Shown: positions 49,284 to 60,000, numbered from the stretch's first letter. The stretch is DNA of 64,000 nt from CALSMU01 sp965230225 (GCA_965230225.1 CBDDKM010000002.1:744001-808000), one strand, 5' to 3'. Numbers and translations are program-made. The notes: generated by a model from the sequence alone, not told the origin.

Positions 49284-51152
49284 TTATTTGATAATGATAG
49301 TTTTTACTCCTGCAGCAGTAGCTGTAGAAACTTTGATGTGGTAAACACCTGTTTCCAGATCAGAAAGATCAAGAGTTTGTAATCCATTAGTATTTAATTG
49401 CTGGTTGTATACAACCTGCCCAACAGCATTGGTTATTTCTACAGTTGTAGCTTCGGTAGGAAGTTCGATGTTTAGTACTCCATCAGTTGGAACCGGGAAT
49501 ACGTTGAACTCAAGTAATTCGAATCCTTCAATTCCTACAGTACTGTTAACCAATACAGACAAAGTGTTAACACATCCGTTCATATCAGTAACTGTTACAA
49601 CGTAGGTTCCTCCGGTTAATCCACTAATATCTTCGGTAGTTTCTGAGTTATCCCAGCTATAAACATAACCCGGTGTTCCTCCAGAAACTGTTAAATCAAT
49701 TGATCCGTTTCCTGCTACAGTTTCATCCACTGTTGTAGCTGTTAAAGAAATTGAATCCGGCTCAGAAATAACCACACTACCAGGGTAAACACATCCGTTA
49801 GTATCTAATACATCGTAGGTGTAAGTTCCTGCAGATAACCAGTTATTTACAAATGTAGTGTCTCCATCCGACCAGTTAATGGTGTAGTTTGGAGCAGATC
49901 CATCTACCATAATTTCTGCATAACCAGTACTGTTTCCATAGCATAAAGCATCGCTAGTAGAGTCGGTAATGGTTGGAGCGTAGAACAACGCTATATCAAT
50001 AGTATCAGTTCCAACACATCCGTTGTTGTCAGTTACGTCTACACCAACTAATCCGGCAGTTGATACAGTAGAAGTTTGAGTGGTATCTCCTGTAGACCAT
50101 GCGTAGTTTGTATACCCTGCACCTGCATCGATTGCGATGGATGCATTAGAACAAATAGTAGTGTCTACACCAAGGTCGATAACCGGGCTAGGGTTAATAG
50201 TAATATCAATGGTATCATTAACTACACATCCGATAGTATCAGTTACCTGAACAAACATGGTCCCGCTTGTATCTGAGCTAAAGGTTTGGTTAGTTGATCC
50301 ATCGTGCCACAAGTAGGCAGCACCAGCATTAACAGCATCAAGAGTAATCGTGTCTCCAGCACAACCATTAATGTCCGCTCCTAAGTCTAAAGCGATTCCT
50401 GAGATATCTACAGTAATCGAATCCGTCATAGTTGCACAACCACTTGCTGTTACGTCAACTGTATAAGTAGTGGTAGATCCAGGTGTAACAGTGATAGATG
50501 GGGTTGTAGCTCCGGTACTCCAGGCAAATGTGGTAGTTACCACAGGTACATAATGGATGTTCCCGTTCCAAACTCTAGGAGAGAATGCACTTCCAGAGAA
50601 TGGATATTCTATACCAACTCCTTCGTGAAACTGAATGTTTCCATCTGCTGCAAATACAGCACCGGCAGTAGTTCCATTGGTATAGTTTTGAGAAACACCT
50701 ACGTTAGAAGATGTTACATAAAACGAATAAGTTTGACCAGCTGGAATTACAATGTTTACCGGAATTGGAAGCGGAGTAGCTGTACCCATTGGTTGAGCAA
50801 CTACACCAGTAGCCGACCCAACTAAAGTCCATGCTCCTGGGGTGTTTTCCGAACCTAAATAAGTTCCGGTTTTGTAATAAACTTCATAATCGGTATTACC
50901 CATTGGGTGTGCGTCAAAAGAGGTAATCATCACGTCGTTAATGGCAGTAATATCGAACATGTTTCCTCTGTGATTGTTCCCACCAGCTAATGTGGTAGCT
51001 AAGGCATTTTGATTGGGAACAGCGGTAAGGGTTACCGTGTCGCCAGGGCAAATTAGAGTGTCCCCCACAACATCGAGGGTACATTGGGCATAGGTGCTAG
51101 ATGCTCCAAATAGGCCCATAGATACAAATAGTAATAGTAACTTTTTTTTCAT
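49284..51152 (-). CDS. Ig-like/SprB-repeat secreted protein, T9SS cargo
   Basis: 622 residues: signal peptide (MKKKLLLLFVSMGLFGASST), then a unit starting with CTLDVVGDTLICPGDTVTLT and a jelly-roll-like domain. Repeated Ig-like units follow (GCAGDTITLDAVNAGAAYLW, TICSNASIAIDAGAGYTNYA), then SprB-type repeats (VAGNGSIDLTVSGGTPGYVY, GLTGGTYVVTVTDMNGC). The type A sorting domain (LEFNVFPVPTDGVLNIELPT ... GVYHIKVSTATAAG) is C-terminal. SprB repeats are typical of gliding and surface adhesins. The transcript ends at the terminator after it. Confidence 0.85.
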   Translation of the reverse strand: MKKKLLLLFVSMGLFGASSTYAQCTLDVVGDTLICPGDTVTLTAVPNQNALATTLAGGNNHRGNMFDITAINDVMITSFDAHPMGNTDYEVYYKTGTYLGSENTPGAWTLVGSATGVVAQPMGTATPLPIPVNIVIPAGQTYSFYVTSSNVGVSQNYTNGTTAGAVFAADGNIQFHEGVGIEYPFSGSAFSPRVWNGNIHYVPVVTTTFAWSTGATTPSITVTPGSTTTYTVDVTASGCATMTDSITVDISGIALDLGADINGCAGDTITLDAVNAGAAYLWHDGSTNQTFSSDTSGTMFVQVTDTIGCVVNDTIDITINPSPVIDLGVDTTICSNASIAIDAGAGYTNYAWSTGDTTQTSTVSTAGLVGVDVTDNNGCVGTDTIDIALFYAPTITDSTSDALCYGNSTGYAEIMVDGSAPNYTINWSDGDTTFVNNWLSAGTYTYDVLDTNGCVYPGSVVISEPDSISLTATTVDETVAGNGSIDLTVSGGTPGYVYSWDNSETTEDISGLTGGTYVVTVTDMNGCVNTLSVLVNSTVGIEGFELLEFNVFPVPTDGVLNIELPTEATTVEITNAVGQVVYNQQLNTNGLQTLDLSDLETGVYHIKVSTATAAGVKTIIIK

Positions 51153-51293
51153 GTTAGTAATTGATTAGGTATAATAAAATCTTGATTTTCTTTCGGGAAA
51201 GATGGGTGTGGTCAGTTCTTAGATATGGTGTAGTAGTTTAGGTAGTTCGTTTATTTTCCGCAAATATAGGGTGGTTAAATGTTAATTTCAATA

Positions 51294-51328
51294 CAAAAAA
51301 AGACCGTTCCCTAATTAGGAAACGGTCT
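51294..51328 (-). terminator. Terminator of the AIM24/M48 operon
   Basis: AGACCGTT (51301-51308) and AACGGTCT (51321-51328) enclose a loop holding the palindrome CCTAATTAGG. On the minus strand the stem is followed by seven Ts. It lies 33 bases beyond the stop of the last AIM24-family gene. Confidence 0.8.
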
Positions 51329-51360
51329 AAACAAAATTGACTAAAAGTGTTGTATTTTAG

Positions 51361-52029
51361 TTAGTTACTCTTTGATGGTCTAAACCTCCATAAGAAGGAG
51401 GTAAGCGGCATTACCTTTCTGGTTTGGATCCAGACTCTTCCTTCGCCCGAGAATCTACAAACGAACCCCTCTCCTGAGAAGAATAAAGATTTGTAGTTAG
51501 TAGGTTTGGTTACCTTATATTCTAATCCTTCTGTAAAGGCAACAATATGACCAGTATCTACTACATATCCGTCTTTTACATCGATAGGAATAATTCCTCC
51601 GTAGCTATTGAACCAAAGATCTCCGGTTCCGGAGCATTTGATTAAGAATAGTTTTTCTCCAGAGAAAAACCCTTTAACCAGCCCTTGAAATTTTGTTTCA
51701 ATTTTTACGCTTGGGTCAGATGCTACATAGGCAGAGTTTTGGATATAGATAACTTCGTCGTTAAGGTGTACATGCTCCATGTCACCGGGAGCTGCAGGAG
51801 CAATTCCTATTTCTCCATCTCCGTTTTCTGCTGTAAACTCGTTAATGAATAAAGACTCTCCCGTAAACAAACGTCCAAGTCCTCCTTTCATTTTGGTTTT
51901 CATATTAATATTGGTGTCCATGGTTGCCATGGCAGACGCTTCTACTTTAAGCGTTTTTCCGGATGGAATTTGTACCGTTAGGTAACTGTAATCCGGTTTA
52001 TGATCAAAATTAAATTCAAATTTTTCCAT
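51361..52029 (-). CDS. AIM24/TIGR00266 family protein, third paralogue
   Basis: A 222-residue member of the TIGR00266/AIM24 family (PF01987). Signature pieces: LKVEASAMATMDTNINMKTK, GESLFINEFTAENGDGEIGI, SYGGIIPIDVKDGYVVDTGH (the DTGHIVAF core) and VTKPTNYKSLFFSGEGFVCRF. The family is a beta-rich fold of unknown function, widespread in bacteria and in yeast mitochondria (AIM24). It is the last of three tandem paralogues behind an M48 protease gene; the three share many motifs but differ in sequence. Confidence 0.88.
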   Translation of the reverse strand: MEKFEFNFDHKPDYSYLTVQIPSGKTLKVEASAMATMDTNINMKTKMKGGLGRLFTGESLFINEFTAENGDGEIGIAPAAPGDMEHVHLNDEVIYIQNSAYVASDPSVKIETKFQGLVKGFFSGEKLFLIKCSGTGDLWFNSYGGIIPIDVKDGYVVDTGHIVAFTEGLEYKVTKPTNYKSLFFSGEGFVCRFSGEGRVWIQTRKVMPLTSFLWRFRPSKSN

Positions 52030-52049
52030 TTTCTTAAGTTTTGGTGGTT

Positions 52050-52727
52050 CTATCTTGCTCTTAATTTAGGTCCAAGGGTAGACCCAAAGCTATTAGGGTT
52101 ATGGGATTGGCACCAAATGGTACCTTTACCTTTAAATCGGGCCACAAACCCTTCTCCTCCTAAAAAGGAAGAAAAATAGCTGTTACCCACCTTACTTACT
52201 TTCCAATCTAATCCTTCCGAAAAAGCTACAATGTGTCCCGTATCAACCACGTATTCACCATCCACTTCCACAGGGTAGATTTCACCAAAAGCATTAATTA
52301 CTACTTTACCGGTTCCGGTTAGATTAACCCAAAAGAAATTCTCTCCGGAAAAAACGGACTTAAATCCTTGCCAATCAAGGTTTACCTCAATGTCGTGAGA
52401 GCAGGCCACGAATCCACCTCCGGATACCACCAGTTTTTCATCGTTAAGTTCCTTGGTAAACATATCACCTGGAAGAGTAGCCGAAACCCAAACATCTCCA
52501 CCACCTGATCCAGCAGTAAAATGGTTGATGAAAAACCCTTCACCACTCAACATTCTTTTAAGTCCTTTTCCAATACCACGTTTTCCCTTTTTATGGGTAG
52601 TGGTTTCAATTTGCATATCAGGGCTCATGGCAATCATTGCTCCACCTTCTGCTGTTAGTACTTCGCCCGCATCCAACGACACTTTAGCCACTGAACTCCC
52701 CGGACGCATTTGTATATCTACATTCAT
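52050..52727 (-). CDS. AIM24/TIGR00266 family protein, second paralogue
   Basis: 225 residues, same family as its neighbours: VLTAEGGAMIAMSPDMQIET, GEGFFINHFTAGSGGGDVWV, GEYVVDTGHIVAFSEGLDWK and FLGGEGFVARFKGKGTIWCQ. There is a basic loop with GKRGIGKGLKRM. Spacing is 32 bases from the first paralogue and 20 bases to the third, with no promoter in between, so the genes form one operon. Confidence 0.9.
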   Translation of the reverse strand: MNVDIQMRPGSSVAKVSLDAGEVLTAEGGAMIAMSPDMQIETTTHKKGKRGIGKGLKRMLSGEGFFINHFTAGSGGGDVWVSATLPGDMFTKELNDEKLVVSGGGFVACSHDIEVNLDWQGFKSVFSGENFFWVNLTGTGKVVINAFGEIYPVEVDGEYVVDTGHIVAFSEGLDWKVSKVGNSYFSSFLGGEGFVARFKGKGTIWCQSHNPNSFGSTLGPKLRAR

Positions 52728-52759
52728 TTTAATTCGCTTTAATTAAGTTAATACTCCGG

Positions 52760-53419
52760 TTACAGGTTTCTGTTTACCCATCTGGCCAAACCAGTCATAC
52801 TTCTTGTTTGGATAATGACTTTCCCTTTTCCTTTAATTCTCATCACAAACCCTTCTCCACTAAACATGGAAGAGAAAATTCCTCCAGAAAGTTGAGTTTT
52901 GATTTGCATTCCCGGGTCGTAAGACACCAGGTGGTCTGTATCAACGATTAGTTCTCCCTCTACTTCTTTTTCAATAAGGCCCCCATAAGCACCGAAAATA
53001 ACTCTTCCTGTACCCGATACTTGTAATCTAAACAACCCTTCTCCTCCAAACCAGGAGTGAAATCCGGCCCATTTAAGCCCTAGGTTTACTCCCGGCTCCG
53101 AACAGATATATGCTCCCGGTTGAAGAAAGTATTTATCTCCATTTAATTCTTTGATCATGATGTCTCCCGGAAAACCTTGTGTAACGGTTAAACGAAGTGT
53201 TTGATCTGTATTGTTGGTGTATTCGTTAATGAACAGACTTTCCTTTCCGAAGAACTTCTTTCCGAGTCCTTTAAAGAATCCTCCGTTGAATTTGGGTTTT
53301 ACATCCAATTCTGCAGCCATGCTGGCCATAGCATCGGATTCGGCGATAAATTTTTCTCCTGGAGCCATGTCAACGTGAACATAGCCAAAAGCAGGAGTAC
53401 CTTCAATTTTTAAATCCAT
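52760..53419 (-). CDS. AIM24/TIGR00266 family protein, first paralogue
   Basis: 219 residues, TIGR00266/AIM24 family: FIAESDAMASMAAELDVKPK, GKESLFINEYTNNTDQTLRL, GGLIEKEVEGELIVDTDHLV (a DTDH variant of the DTGH core) and GEGFVMRIKGKGKVIIQTRS. It follows the M48 protease gene by 17 bases and starts the run of three paralogues. The gene order suggests they work with that protease at the membrane. Confidence 0.88.
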   Translation of the reverse strand: MDLKIEGTPAFGYVHVDMAPGEKFIAESDAMASMAAELDVKPKFNGGFFKGLGKKFFGKESLFINEYTNNTDQTLRLTVTQGFPGDIMIKELNGDKYFLQPGAYICSEPGVNLGLKWAGFHSWFGGEGLFRLQVSGTGRVIFGAYGGLIEKEVEGELIVDTDHLVSYDPGMQIKTQLSGGIFSSMFSGEGFVMRIKGKGKVIIQTRSMTGLARWVNRNL

Positions 53420-53436
53420 AGGGTCTTTATTATTTG

Positions 53437-54540
53437 TTAATGGTTGGCGAAATACACTTCTAAATCCTTTTGAAATTGCTCAAAGTCAATATCGATGGTG
53501 GTGTATTCTTTATTTTTAATTGTTTTTTGTTTTAAATTGTGAATTCGATCACCTGTTCCTGGGTGAGTACTTAAAAAGTCCAGGTCATCCATAGCACTTC
53601 CATGGTGCTCGTGGAGTATTTCGAAGAAGGAAATCATTCCCCTTGGGTCGAGATTGGCTTTTTCCATTAGTTCCCATCCCGATTCGTCAGCTTCCGTTTC
53701 AAAATCTCTACTGTACTTTAAAGATTCCAAAGAAGCTCCTAATGCTGTAAGCTCACCCATAATTCCTGTCCCATCTCCCAATAATCCTCTAATGAGAACA
53801 AATATTCCTACCTGACTAACAATTCCTCTTATGTGATGTCTTCTGGTTACATGAGATATTTCGTGGGCCAGTACTCCTGCTACTTCCAACTCAGTAGTAG
53901 CTTGTTCGATTAAACCGGAGTGAATGACAATGGCTCCTCCCGGAAGGGCAAAAGCATTAATAGTGGGGTCCTCCACTATCGTAAAACTAAATTTAAAGTC
54001 CTTGTTTTCTACTGCATTCACCAGGGGGGTAGTGATTTTAGAAAGTTCATCGTAAATGTGATCGTCTTCCACAACTGTTTTACCAGCGGTTGCTGTTTCT
54101 AACATTCCACCGGAGATGTCCTGCTCCCAACTTACCGGAACAGCCATTGCAACATGTTCTACAATGGTTCCTCTGAATAAAAATATGGCAACAAAGAAAG
54201 CAAGTGTAAGCCCTGCAATGGAGTAGGTAGTTGCCCAAAATAATCTACGCTTGTTTTTAATCTTTGAAATGGACCCTCTTAACTCCGTATGGTCCTTTAC
54301 ATACTCGTTGTTTAGGATTTTCTTTTCGTCCGTATAAAAGGTCCAATCAGGTTTGGATTCATGTTTAAAGTAAACATATCGGTTTCCTGCTCCACCCAGA
54401 GTGATGCTAATATTTCTTAATGGCAACGAAACAGATTGTTCACCATCGTTAAACAAGATCTCATTTCTGCCAACAGAAATGGTTCCAGATTTTCTTCCTT
54501 TGGGGTATTGCTTGTGCAATCCGATTCCTTCGTATTCCAC
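53437..54540 (-). CDS. M48-family metallopeptidase
   Basis: 367 residues. An N-terminal soluble domain (about 1-90) and one membrane helix (about 105-123) precede a zinc protease domain of the M48 family (PF01435): HEISH at 226-230 (HExxH), third-ligand Glu 283 in the ETEADESGWELM motif, and NAFALPGGAIVIHSGLIE upstream. The C-terminus has the LSTHPGTGDRIHNLKQK sequence typical of BepA/YcaL-type M48C enzymes. It probably degrades or trims envelope proteins outside the inner membrane. It is the first gene of an operon with three AIM24-family genes. Confidence 0.92.
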   Translation of the reverse strand: MEYEGIGLHKQYPKGRKSGTISVGRNEILFNDGEQSVSLPLRNISITLGGAGNRYVYFKHESKPDWTFYTDEKKILNNEYVKDHTELRGSISKIKNKRRLFWATTYSIAGLTLAFFVAIFLFRGTIVEHVAMAVPVSWEQDISGGMLETATAGKTVVEDDHIYDELSKITTPLVNAVENKDFKFSFTIVEDPTINAFALPGGAIVIHSGLIEQATTELEVAGVLAHEISHVTRRHHIRGIVSQVGIFVLIRGLLGDGTGIMGELTALGASLESLKYSRDFETEADESGWELMEKANLDPRGMISFFEILHEHHGSAMDDLDFLSTHPGTGDRIHNLKQKTIKNKEYTTIDIDFEQFQKDLEVYFANH

Positions 54541-54628
54541 TAATGATCGATTAATGAGTTAAGCCGTTATGAATATAACAATTAATCCTGCAAGTGGTTG
54601 GAAGGGGGTAAATTATATGATGAGTGGA

Positions 54629-55927
54629 TCAATAACCTAAATCACTCATCTTTAACTCTAATTGAGATAAGACTTTACCTCTTTTACTTTTGATTTGAAT
54701 CAATAGTTTTCTTTCTCCATCTGCTCCAGAGATAGATGCCAGTCCGTAATTGTGTTTGTTGTGAAAAGTTCCTGGCAATCGGTTGTCGCATTTTCTTTCT
54801 TTTCCACAGCCTCTAAAAGGATCTCTCCAACTGCTCATAGCAGAACAGGTAATGTCGTAAAAAGGGTAGAAGTTATCGTTTTCCAATTTTTGAATTTCGG
54901 TGTGATGGCGATCTCCTGTGAAGAATACCACTCCTTTTATTTGTTCGTCTTTGATGAAACTGAAAAGTTCATTTCGTTCTTTAGGGAACTTGCCAAAAGA
55001 TTCGTGCCCTTTAACCACGTTAAGTACCTGACTTCCCATTACAATGATTTTGAATGGTGCTGTAGATTCCTTTAGGGATTCTTTTAACCAGTTTAATTGT
55101 TGCTCCCCAAGCATTTGCTTTTCCTTTATTTGGTACGTTCGATCATCAATCATAAAATATTGAATATCTCCCTGAGTGAAGGTAAAGTAGATGGCATTAG
55201 AATCAGGAGAAGTAGGGTTACACCAATAATGGTCGAATGCTTTTTTGGTTAAATGTGCATTTTCGAAAGTACCATCTGTATTATCGGGGCCAAAATCATG
55301 ATCATCCCAAATGGCATAATGCAACATGTGACTGGAAAGTATTCGGTTAAATTTTTTGTTTTTTCTGATGCCTACATATCGTTTATTAATGTTCTTTTCA
55401 TTTTTCATGTCGTGGTTAAACATGAGGTAAATGTTATCGCCCATCCACAACATGTGTTCTGCGTTTTCACGTGTCATGGTTTTATAGATGTGGGTTTTGT
55501 TAATAGGTTTGTAGATTCTGGACCAACCAGAACCAATGTAAGCACAGGAACCAAATAAGAAACTATAATCTTTTTTGTAGGTTTTGTTAACTGGATGTAG
55601 GTGAATAGTCGTTTTTTCACCGTGGTACATCCCAACGTTAAGTTGATAGGATGAGTCTGGAAAATTGCCGGTTAATAAGGTTTTTACATGGTATTTCCCT
55701 TTGGTATAGTCAGCCAATGTAGGTACATGAGAAGAAGAAATGATTTTGTTTCCCTTCAGGTCAATTAGTTCGAACCTTACGGAATCTACTTCACTGGTCA
55801 TTATCCAACAATTGATTTCCGTTTCGGAAGCGTGTCCCACGATCGGTCCTGCAACCATCTTGGGTTGAGATTGACCAAAGCATTGAAACAATACCAAAAG
55901 AGAAAAAATAGTGGTAGCCAGCCTCAT
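54629..55927 (-). CDS. PhoD-like alkaline phosphatase, no sorting domain
   Basis: 432 residues with signal peptide (MRLATTIFSLLVLFQCFGQ). PhoD-like metallophosphatase core: FLFGSCAYIGSGWSRIYKP, MLWMGDNIYLMFNHD, YAIWDDHDFGPDNTDG, IIVMGSQVLNVVKGHESF and VVFFTGDRHHTEIQKLE, with Asp, Asn and His at the metal positions. Unlike the other PhoD gene in the window (23872-26187) it has no cadherin or sorting domains, so it is periplasmic. It starts 3 bases after lspA and is the last gene of the ileS-dksA-lspA operon. Confidence 0.9.
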   Translation of the reverse strand: MRLATTIFSLLVLFQCFGQSQPKMVAGPIVGHASETEINCWIMTSEVDSVRFELIDLKGNKIISSSHVPTLADYTKGKYHVKTLLTGNFPDSSYQLNVGMYHGEKTTIHLHPVNKTYKKDYSFLFGSCAYIGSGWSRIYKPINKTHIYKTMTRENAEHMLWMGDNIYLMFNHDMKNEKNINKRYVGIRKNKKFNRILSSHMLHYAIWDDHDFGPDNTDGTFENAHLTKKAFDHYWCNPTSPDSNAIYFTFTQGDIQYFMIDDRTYQIKEKQMLGEQQLNWLKESLKESTAPFKIIVMGSQVLNVVKGHESFGKFPKERNELFSFIKDEQIKGVVFFTGDRHHTEIQKLENDNFYPFYDITCSAMSSWRDPFRGCGKERKCDNRLPGTFHNKHNYGLASISGADGERKLLIQIKSKRGKVLSQLELKMSDLGY

Positions 55928-55930
55928 GAG

Positions 55931-56635
55931 TTAACTGTTGGCGGTTTCGTTAGAAACAGTAGTGTCCTGATTTTCTTCTTCCTGAAGAGATTTAGGGTTT
56001 TTTCTGAAAATGTCGAAGTTTCCTTTTCCACTTCCAAAAAAACGTTTGTTGAACAAAATAATGATGACTACTCCGCAAGAAATAGCAGCATCAGCAATGT
56101 TAAATACAGGGGGGAAAACTTCTTGTCCACCCAAGCCCCATGGCATCCACTCTGGCCAATAGAATTGGAAATGAATCATATCCACCACGCAACCTTGTAA
56201 AAAGCCTGCATAGCCTTCGAAATTGATTTGTGAAACACCATCGTATGGTACCCACATATTGGTTGCTACGTCGTAAGTGGTTCCACTGTCGAACATGAAA
56301 CCGTAAAACGCGCTGTCCAGAATATTTCCAAGCGCCCCTGCAAATATCAAGGCAACTGAAAACTGAAGTCCTTTATGAGCTTTGTTGTTAATCAGGTTTC
56401 GAATAACAAAACCGATTAGAACAACAGCAAAAAGTCGAAAAAGGGTAAGGGCAATTTTACCCCAAACTCCACCTCCAGACCAACCAAAGGCCATTCCAGG
56501 GTTCTCGATAAATTGGATTTTAATGAACCCAAATTCACCAACCATATCATGCAACAGGGTGTTCGATTTTACCCAGATCTTAATGGCCTGGTCAATAAAT
56601 AGGACCGAAAGTATCGTTATAATTGCGTTTCTCAT
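55931..56635 (-). CDS. lspA: Lipoprotein signal peptidase (signal peptidase II)
   Basis: 234 residues with four membrane helices. It is the aspartic protease that cleaves prolipoproteins ahead of the lipidated Cys. Motifs: FGFIKIQFIENPGMAFGW, the catalytic Asp in GALGNILDSAFYG, and the second in VFNIADAAISCGVVIIILF. Slightly longer than the 160-200 residues of many bacterial LspA because of a loop and a C-terminal tail, as seen in Bacteroidota. It is needed for the window's many lipoproteins. It lies between the dksA-like and PhoD genes in a tight operon. Confidence 0.95.
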   Translation of the reverse strand: MRNAIITILSVLFIDQAIKIWVKSNTLLHDMVGEFGFIKIQFIENPGMAFGWSGGGVWGKIALTLFRLFAVVLIGFVIRNLINNKAHKGLQFSVALIFAGALGNILDSAFYGFMFDSGTTYDVATNMWVPYDGVSQINFEGYAGFLQGCVVDMIHFQFYWPEWMPWGLGGQEVFPPVFNIADAAISCGVVIIILFNKRFFGSGKGNFDIFRKNPKSLQEEENQDTTVSNETANS

Positions 56636-56681
56636 GAGTAGCTAAACGAAAGATCTTGCTTTCGATTGCATTGGGAGAGTA

Positions 56682-57065
56682 TTATCCCTGAGCTTTTTTA
56701 GCTTCGATACTCAAAGTAGCGTGAGGAACTAGTTTTAATCTTTCTTTTCTGATCAAGTTTCCTGTTACACGGCACACTCCATAACTCTTGTTCTCAATTC
56801 TGATCAAGGCGTTTTCCAAGTTCTTGATGAATTTTTCCTGACGAGCGGCAAGTTGAGCCATTTCCTCTCTCATCATTGTCTCAGATCCATCCTCCATCAT
56901 GTTAAAGGTTCTTCCGGTATCATCAGTACCGTGATCTCCTTTGTGAGAAAGAGAATCTCTAAGCAATCCTAAATCTTCTTTCGCTTCAACAAGCTTAGCA
57001 TCAATGATCTCTTTGAACTCTTGTAGTTCATCATCACTGTATCTGTTTTTTAGGTGTCCTGACAT
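56682..57065 (-). CDS. TraR/DksA-family protein with degenerate zinc finger
   Basis: 127 residues: an N-terminal helical hairpin (about 10-90), a DDTGRTFN... MMEDGSE loop with acidic tip, and a C-terminal segment YGVCRVTGNLIRKERLKLVP. The canonical C4 zinc finger is reduced to one Cys plus a His (PHATLSIEA), a form usual in Bacteroidota. DksA-type proteins bind in the RNA polymerase secondary channel and alter promoter output with ppGpp. It is 32 bases after ileS and 46 before lspA, in the conserved order ileS-dksA-lspA. Confidence 0.9.
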   Translation of the reverse strand: MSGHLKNRYSDDELQEFKEIIDAKLVEAKEDLGLLRDSLSHKGDHGTDDTGRTFNMMEDGSETMMREEMAQLAARQEKFIKNLENALIRIENKSYGVCRVTGNLIRKERLKLVPHATLSIEAKKAQG

Positions 57066-57097
57066 AATTCTAATTTATTATAGTCTTTTATAGTTCG

Positions 57098-60000
57098 TTA
57101 AACTTTAGTTAGGGCCAATTCGGTAGAAACTCCTTCTTCAACTTCAAAGGCCAATTTGCTACCGGAAACTTCGTCTACAAGATTTAACGAATTTGCTAAA
57201 GTTTCCGAACAAATATAATTTAAATTCTCATTTATTGCCTCGTTAATTTTATCATCGGATTTAATCATTAAATCGATGCGGTCCGTAACCTCTAAACCAC
57301 TCTCTTTTCTTAGGTTTTGGATACGGTTTACAAATTCTCTGGCAATTCCTTCATTTTTAAGAGCCTGACTAATGGTTACATCCAATGCAACAGTAATGCT
57401 TCCTTCAGAGGCTACTAACCAACCAGGAATATCGTCTGTAGAGATTTCAAAATCTTCAAGGACCAATTCAACATCAAGGTCATCAATGTTTCCTTTCCAT
57501 CCATTGTTTTGTTCTACCGCTTGGATTTCTTCTTGCCCCCATTGGTTAACCATTGCAATTATGGCTTTCATTTGCTTACCGTACTTTTTACCGATGGTTT
57601 TAAAGTTCGGTTTGATTTTCTTAACCAATACGCCAGTGGTGTCTTTCAGTATTTCCAGTTCTTTTACGTTCACCTCAGAAAGAATTAAATCCTTAACAGC
57701 TTCGATTCTTCTTTCAAAAGTAGAATCTAGTGCTGGAACCATTATTTTCTGTAAAGGTTGTCGAACTTTGATGAACTCCTTTTTTCTAAGGCTTAATGTC
57801 ATGGAAGACACTTTTTGAGCAATACTCATACGTTCTTCCAGGTCCTGATCAATATAAGATTCGTTGGCTTCCGGGAAAGTTGCTAAATGAACCGAAGTAA
57901 CTGTGTTTCTTCCTGAAACTTTGTTCAAATCACAATACAATTGATCCGAATAGAATGGAGCAATTGGAGAAGATAAAACAGCAACCGTTTCAAGGCATTG
58001 ATATAGGGTTTGATAAGCAGCAATCTTGTCAGATGTGTATTCTCCTCGCCAGAATCTTCTTCGGCACAAACGAACATACCAGTTGCTTAACTCATCCGTT
58101 ACGAAATTCTGAATTGCTCTTCCCGCTCTGGTAGGTTCAAGACTTTCGAAAGCATTCTGAACTTCCAGAATAAGTGAGTTTAGCTTAGAAATGATCCAAC
58201 GATCAATTTCCGGTCTTTCGCTTAATAGAACTTCATCTTCAGCAAATGTAAACCCATCTACATTGGCGTAAAGAGAGAAGAAGCCGTAAGTATTGTATAG
58301 AGTTCCAAAGAATTTTCTTTGAGTCTCTGTTATTCCTTCTTCGTCGAACTTAAGGTTATCCCATGGCTGAGCATTGGTAATCATGTACCAACGGGTAGCA
58401 TCTGCACCATACTTGTCCAGGTTTTCGAAAGGCTTTACAGCATTTCCAAGACGCTTAGACATCTTTTGTCCGTTCTTGTCCAGTACCAATCCATTAGAGA
58501 TAACACTCTTGTATGCTACTCGGTCAAATACCATGGTAGAAATTGCGTGCAAGGTGTAAAACCAACCTCTGGTTTGATCTACTCCCTCTGCAATGAAATC
58601 TGCTTGCCCAAATCCTTTTTCGTCAATTAAGTCTTTGTTTTCGAAAGGATAATGACGTTGGGCAATAGGCATAGAACCTGAGTCGAACCAAACATCAATC
58701 AGGTCCGCTTCTCTTTTCATTGGTTGACCACTGGCCGAAACTAAGGTAATGGCATCCACATAATTTTTGTGGAAGTCAAAAGTATTGTAGTTGTCATCAG
58801 ACGTGTCGCCCACTACAAAGTTGGCTAATGGATTTGCATCCATTAATCCTGCTTGTACAGCTTTTTCACACTCTGCTTTCAATTCTTCTGCTGATCCAAT
58901 ACAAATCTGTTCTGTACCATCTTCTGTTCTCCAAATTGGAATTGGAATTCCCCAGAATCTAGATCTCGAAAGGTTCCAGTCATTGGCTCCTTCCAACCAG
59001 TTTCCAAAACGTCCTTCTCCAGTAGATTTTGGTTTCCAGTTAATGGTTTTATTTAGTTCTGCCATTCGCTCTTTAACCGCTGTGATTCTAATGAACCAAG
59101 AATCTAGCGGATAATAAAGAACAGGCTTGTCAGTTCTCCAGCAGTGTGGGTAACTGTGCTCGTATTTTTCAACCTTAAAGGCTTTGTTTTCTTCTTTTAG
59201 TTTGATGGCAATCTGAACATCTACCGACTTTTCAGGAGCTTCTCCTTCGTCGTAGTATTCATTTTTAACGTACATTCCTCCAAACTCTCCCATTTCTGGT
59301 CTGAATCGTCCTTGTAAATCCACAAGAGGAACAAGGTTTTCGTATTCATCTTTAACCAACATTGGAGGAACACCTGCATCTTTGGCCACCTGGGCATCAT
59401 CCGCACCAAATGTTGGTGCAATGTGCACAATACCAGTCCCATCTTCTGTAGTAACAAATGCTCCCGGAATTACTCTGAAAGCTTTTTCCGGTGTTTCATC
59501 CGGTAAAGCAAATGGTAATAGTTGTTCGTACTCGATACCAACAAGGTCGGTTCCTACAAATTCTTTCTCAACCGTGTAAGGGATTTTCTTATCTCCAAGA
59601 CTGAAACCGTTCATTGGGAATTCTTCGCTAGCAGCAACGTATTTACCAGAAAGTTGTTTTCCCATGAGGGCCTTAGCAAGAACCAGGTTTACAGGAGTAC
59701 CGGTATACTGATTAAATGTCTTTACCAATACGTACTCGATCTTAGGTCCAACACAAAGAGCTGTGTTAGAAGGCAGCGTCCATGGAGTAGTCGTCCATGC
59801 CAAAAAGTGAGTATCTTCCGGTAGAACATCGTTAGCTTTGGCCTTAAACTGAGCTACAACGGTGGTATCCTTTACATCTCTATAGCACCCTGGTTGATTA
59901 AGCTCATGAGAACTTAATCCCGTACCTGCTTTAGGCGAATAGGGTTGGATGGTGTACCCTTTGTACATCAAATCCTTGTTGTATATCTCTTTAAGTAACC

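Noticed and set aside
55832..56200. Plus-strand ORF across lspA and the PhoD gene
   Set aside because: Antisense to two assigned genes; no motif.
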